A stretch of DNA of 11,825 nucleotides. It comes from Candidatus Eisenbergiella stercorigallinarum. GTDB lineage: Bacteria > Bacillota > Clostridia > Lachnospirales > Lachnospiraceae. The position numbers were made by a program, and so were the translations under genes. Shown here one piece after another: positions 7,083 to 11,825 of the stretch. The notes under the pieces were generated by a model. The model was not told the DNA's origin. It worked only from the letters and a program-made list of their open reading frames with translations, and searched no databases. The stretch is taken from assembly GCA_019120525.1 (NCBI GenBank), contig DWUW01000123.1, positions 1 through 11,825 on the forward strand, given 5' to 3'. Position 1 is the stretch's first letter. The number at the start of each line of letters is the position of its first letter.

Positions 7083-8246
7083 ATGTTTCATTATTATTGC
7101 CTGAATCCCATCTCCAGTGTGGGACTTGAAGGGTTTACGGAAGGATATGAGGCGGTACAGAATCCGGCGGAGGCGGAGGGCATCCTGGTCCGCAGCGCTT
7201 CCATGCATGAAATGGAGCTGCCGGAGAAGCTTCTGGCGGTGGCCAGGGCCGGAGCGGGCACGAACAACATCCCCCTGGACAAATGCGCAGAAAAGGGAAT
7301 CGTGGTCTTCAACACGCCGGGCGCAAACGCCAACGGCGTAAAGGAGATCGTGATCGCCGCCATGCTGCTGGCCTCCCGGGACATCGTGGACGGCATCAAC
7401 TGGGTGAAGGAAAACAGCACCGATCCCGAGGTGGGAAAGAAAGCCGAGAAGATCAAAAAGAATTTCGCGGGAACCGAGGTGCAGGGAAAGAAGCTCGGCA
7501 TCATCGGCCTGGGAGCCATCGGCGTGAAGGTGGCCAACACGGCGAAGCATCTGGGCATGGAGGTCTACGGCTATGACCCTTACGTGTCCGTGGACGCGGC
7601 CTGGAACCTCAGCCGGGACGTGAAGCACGTGATCGATGTGAACGAGATCTATGAGAAATGCGATATCATCACCATCCACGTTCCCCTTCTGGACAGCACG
7701 AAGGGAATGATCGGGGAGACCGCCCTGGAAAAGATGAAGGACGGCGTGATCCTCCTGAACTTTGCCAGAGATCTTCTGGTGGATGAGCCGGCTGTGGTCC
7801 GCGCCATTGAGAGCGGAAAGATGCGCCGGTACGTATCCGACTTCCCGAATCCCGTGACGGCCGGAAAGAAGGGCTGCATCGTCATCCCCCATCTGGGAGC
7901 GTCCACGGAGGAATCCGAGGACAACTGCGCGGCGATGGCGGTGAAGGAGCTGATGGATTACCTGGAAAACGGAAATATCAAGAACAGCGTGAATTACCCC
8001 GCCTGCGACATGGGCGTATGCACCCAGGCCGGCCGGATCAGCATCTTCCACAAAAACGTGGCGAACATGATCACCCGTTTCGCGGCCCTGTTCGGAGAGA
8101 AGGGGATCAACATTTCCGACATGATCAACAAATCAAAGGGCGAGGTCGCCTATACCATGCTGGACGTGGAGGAGAAGGCGTCGGAGGAGATCATCGACAC
8201 CCTGCGCGCCATTCCCGGCGTGTTCCGTGTGCGGGTGGTAAAATAG
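7083..8246 (+). CDS. serA: D-3-phosphoglycerate dehydrogenase, short form with ACT domain
   Basis: NAD-dependent oxidation of 3-phosphoglycerate to 3-phosphohydroxypyruvate, first step of serine synthesis. The 387-residue product has a split substrate domain (about 1-90 and 280-315), a Rossmann domain with GLGAIG (142-147) and the NAD-selecting Asp165 18 residues later, and a C-terminal ACT domain (about 318-387) that would bind serine or another amino acid for feedback control. Arg229 (NFARD) and His270 (PHLGAST) match two of the three catalytic residues of the 2-hydroxyacid dehydrogenase family. The third, the Glu of the usual DVFxxEP segment, is missing: the segment reads SDFPNPV with no Glu. 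Start ATG 7083 is chosen because it follows the serC stop by 1 base and has GGAG at 7069-7072; an upstream in-frame ATG at 7062 lies inside serC. The family assignment is firm; 2-hydroxyacid specificity is inferred from serC linkage and the ACT domain. Confidence 0.93.
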   Translation: MFHYYCLNPISSVGLEGFTEGYEAVQNPAEAEGILVRSASMHEMELPEKLLAVARAGAGTNNIPLDKCAEKGIVVFNTPGANANGVKEIVIAAMLLASRDIVDGINWVKENSTDPEVGKKAEKIKKNFAGTEVQGKKLGIIGLGAIGVKVANTAKHLGMEVYGYDPYVSVDAAWNLSRDVKHVIDVNEIYEKCDIITIHVPLLDSTKGMIGETALEKMKDGVILLNFARDLLVDEPAVVRAIESGKMRRYVSDFPNPVTAGKKGCIVIPHLGASTEESEDNCAAMAVKELMDYLENGNIKNSVNYPACDMGVCTQAGRISIFHKNVANMITRFAALFGEKGINISDMINKSKGEVAYTMLDVEEKASEEIIDTLRAIPGVFRVRVVK

Positions 8247-8272
8247 CGGGAAGAAGGTCCGCATTGTCTTAC

Positions 8273-8372
8273 GTGCCGGTCAGCAGGCGGCCGGCACTGG
8301 CTGCAGCAGGCGTTGCTGTTTGGCCAGGTCTGCGCATTACCTGCGCAGACCGTACGAAAACGTACAGGCAGG
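8273..8372 (+). other. Tandem hairpin region, candidate structured 3' UTR or small RNA
   Basis: Four hairpins stand almost without spacers between serA and its terminator. H1: GTGCCGG (8273-8279) with CCGGCAC (8291-8297). H2: CTGGC (8297-8301) with GCCAG (8323-8327), enclosing CAGCA (8304-8308) with TGCTG (8314-8318). H3: GGTCTGCGCA (8327-8336) with TGCGCAGACC (8342-8351), a perfect 10-bp stem. H4: GTACG (8352-8356) with CGTAC (8361-8365) around AAAA. H1/H2 and H2/H3 share one boundary base. No promoter is visible just upstream, so it is most likely transcribed as the serA 3' end. I do not recognise it as a known RNA family. Bases 8247-8272 show nothing. Confidence 0.55.
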
Positions 8373-8400
8373 AAGGCACATCAGACGGTGTGCCTTTTTT
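8373..8400 (+). terminator. Intrinsic terminator of the leuB-serA operon
   Basis: AAGGCACA (8373-8380) pairs perfectly with TGTGCCTT (8389-8396) around an 8-base loop, and the T-run extends 8395-8400. It stops 2 bases before the -35 of the next promoter. Confidence 0.9.
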
Positions 8401-8402
8401 AC

Positions 8403-8438
8403 TTGTATCCAAAAGCAGAATCGGGTATACTGTATACT
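8403..8438 (+). promoter_or_regulatory. Promoter of the DUF1015-glgB unit
   Basis: TTGTAT (8403-8408), a 17-base spacer and TATACT (8426-8431) fit the vegetative consensus. The -10 lies in a repeated GTATAC-T-GTATAC (8425-8437), so a second TATACT occurs at 8433-8438. As GTATAC is itself palindromic, the repeat could also be a protein-binding site. Confidence 0.7.
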
Positions 8439-8482
8439 AGAAAAAAGAAAACAACATGTCAGCCTGGCAGATGGGAGGGAAA

Positions 8483-9742
8483 ATGGCGGAGGTAAGACCT
8501 TTTCGGGCCTGGCGGCCCGCACAGGGAATGGAGGGAAGGATAGCGGCCCTGCCCTATGACGTGGTAAGCGGGAAGGAAGCGAGGGAGGAAACAAGGAGGG
8601 AACCTTACTCCTTTCTGGCAGTGGACAGGCCGGAGACCCAGTTTGAAGAGGGAACAGACGCCGCGCCGGAGCAGCTTTACGAAAGGGCGGGAGCGCTTCT
8701 GCGGCGCTGGATGAAGGAGGGCAGCCTTCAGAAAGAGGCGGAGCCCTGTTATTATATTTATGAGCTGGAACGGCTCGGCCATGTCCAGACAGGGATCGCG
8801 GCCTGCGTGTCCGCGGACGATTACCGAAACGGCGTGATCCGGAGACACGAGAACACGAGAACGGAAAAGGAGGAGGACAGGACCCGGCATGTGAGGGCCT
8901 GCGGGGCGCAGACCGGCCCGGTCTTTCTCGCTTACCGCGCGGCGCGAAAGATCCGGGAGATCACGGAGCGGTGCAGGAAGGAGCCCTGCCTGTATGACTT
9001 CGTTTCCCCGGACGGCATCGCCCACAGGGTCTGGAGGATCAGCGGGAAGGAGGACTGCCTGGCGGTCCATGAGGCCTTCGGACGGGTGAAGCGGCTGTAC
9101 ATAGCGGACGGACACCACCGCTGCGCGTCAGCGGCGCGGGTGGCACAGGAATGCAGGAAGGAATGCCCGGATTATACGGGGGAAGAACCCTTTAACTTCA
9201 TCCTTTCCGTGCTGTTTCCCGACGATCAGCTCACCATCCTGGAATACAACCGGGTGATCCGGGATCTGAACGGGCTGACGCCGGAGGAATTTCTGGACCG
9301 GATCCGGGAGAGCTTTGCGGTATGCCCGGAAGAGGGGCCATACCGGCCGGAAAGGAAGGGGCTGTTCGGCCTGTATCTGGGAAAACGGTGGTACCGCCTG
9401 GCCCGGAAGCCGGAGGCGGAGAGCGGAGAAGCCAAAGCGCCGGATCCCGTCCGCGGGCTGGACGTTTCCGTGCTGCAGCGCCTGATCCTGGAGCCTGTCC
9501 TTGGGATCACGGATCCGAGGACGGATGAGAGGATCGATTTCGTGGGAGGGATCCGGGGGTTAGAGGAACTGGAAAGACGGTGCGAAGAGGACTGCGCGGC
9601 AGCCTTTTCCCTGTACCCCACATCCATCGGAGAGCTGTTTCGCGTGGCGGACGCGGGGCTTCTGATGCCGCCGAAATCCACCTGGTTTGAACCGAAGCTT
9701 CGGAGCGGGCTTTTTATCCATGAACTGAACGAAAACGAATAG
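8483..9742 (+). CDS. DUF1015 family protein, function not established
   Basis: A 419-residue soluble protein of the DUF1015 family (COG4198-like); no signal peptide or membrane segment is visible. Family features: N-terminal MAEVRPFRAWRP, LPYDVVSGKEAR (23-34), EPYSFLAVDRPE, the HENT and EEDRTRH stretches (His122, Glu123, Asp132, Arg133, His136), GPVFLAYR, and IADGHHR (207-213). DGHHR resembles the nucleotide/phosphate-handling motif of ParB/sulfiredoxin-fold proteins, including free-serine kinases; that link is my inference. ATG 8483 is preferred because homologues begin MAE(I/V)RPF and GGGAGGG (8473-8479) is just ahead, although the spacing is short; in-frame ATGs at 8456 and 8471 lack a better site. 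It follows serC-serA, which have no serB nearby, but behind a terminator and its own promoter. glgB starts 19 bases downstream and is probably co-transcribed. Confidence 0.88.
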   Translation: MAEVRPFRAWRPAQGMEGRIAALPYDVVSGKEAREETRREPYSFLAVDRPETQFEEGTDAAPEQLYERAGALLRRWMKEGSLQKEAEPCYYIYELERLGHVQTGIAACVSADDYRNGVIRRHENTRTEKEEDRTRHVRACGAQTGPVFLAYRAARKIREITERCRKEPCLYDFVSPDGIAHRVWRISGKEDCLAVHEAFGRVKRLYIADGHHRCASAARVAQECRKECPDYTGEEPFNFILSVLFPDDQLTILEYNRVIRDLNGLTPEEFLDRIRESFAVCPEEGPYRPERKGLFGLYLGKRWYRLARKPEAESGEAKAPDPVRGLDVSVLQRLILEPVLGITDPRTDERIDFVGGIRGLEELERRCEEDCAAAFSLYPTSIGELFRVADAGLLMPPKSTWFEPKLRSGLFIHELNENE

Positions 9743-9761
9743 AGAGGGAAGGGAGACTGTT

Positions 9762-11825
<2,064 letters not shown>

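Noticed and set aside
8456..8482. DUF1015 starting at ATG 8456 or 8471
   Set aside because: The added residues do not match the family start, and neither ATG has a ribosome site better than the GGGAGGG before 8483. Not fully excluded because the spacing to 8483 is short.

Overview
The window is an 11.8-kb stretch of GC-rich chromosome in which every supported gene lies on the + strand. Gene content and protein style (tgt-yajC, a leuB-ilvD-ilvB run, serC-serA followed by a DUF1015 gene, strong AGGAGG ribosome sites) point to an anaerobic Clostridia member, most likely Lachnospiraceae. The genus cannot be told from the sequence. No mobile element, tRNA, rRNA, CRISPR array or phage gene was seen. 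No gap between genes exceeds 300 bases.

Layout. (1) 1-1191: the 3' part of tgt (tRNA-guanine transglycosylase), then yajC (Sec translocon accessory). The tgt terminator and the yajC promoter overlap physically, and a strong terminator closes yajC. (2) 1207-8400: a promoter with a perfect inverted repeat across its -35, then leuB, ilvD, ilvB, serC and serA with short gaps and no internal intrinsic terminator, so probably one operon. It combines the leucine branch dehydrogenase, dihydroxyacid dehydratase, acetohydroxyacid synthase, and the first two serine-biosynthesis enzymes. The operon ends in a run of back-to-back hairpins closed by a good terminator. (3) 8403-11825: a new promoter, a DUF1015 protein gene, and 19 bases later glgB (glycogen branching enzyme), which runs off the window.

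How the genes work together. IlvB and IlvD are steps of valine, isoleucine and leucine synthesis and LeuB is the third leucine step; leuA, leuC, leuD, ilvC and the regulatory subunit gene ilvN are not here. SerA and SerC turn 3-phosphoglycerate into phosphoserine; no serB phosphatase is present. The DUF1015 gene next door, with a DGHHR motif, is the most interesting candidate for an undescribed role, possibly in phosphoserine/serine metabolism (inference only). The second point of interest is the roughly 130-base structured RNA region after serA, whose first hairpin shares a 5-base complementary arm with the terminator.
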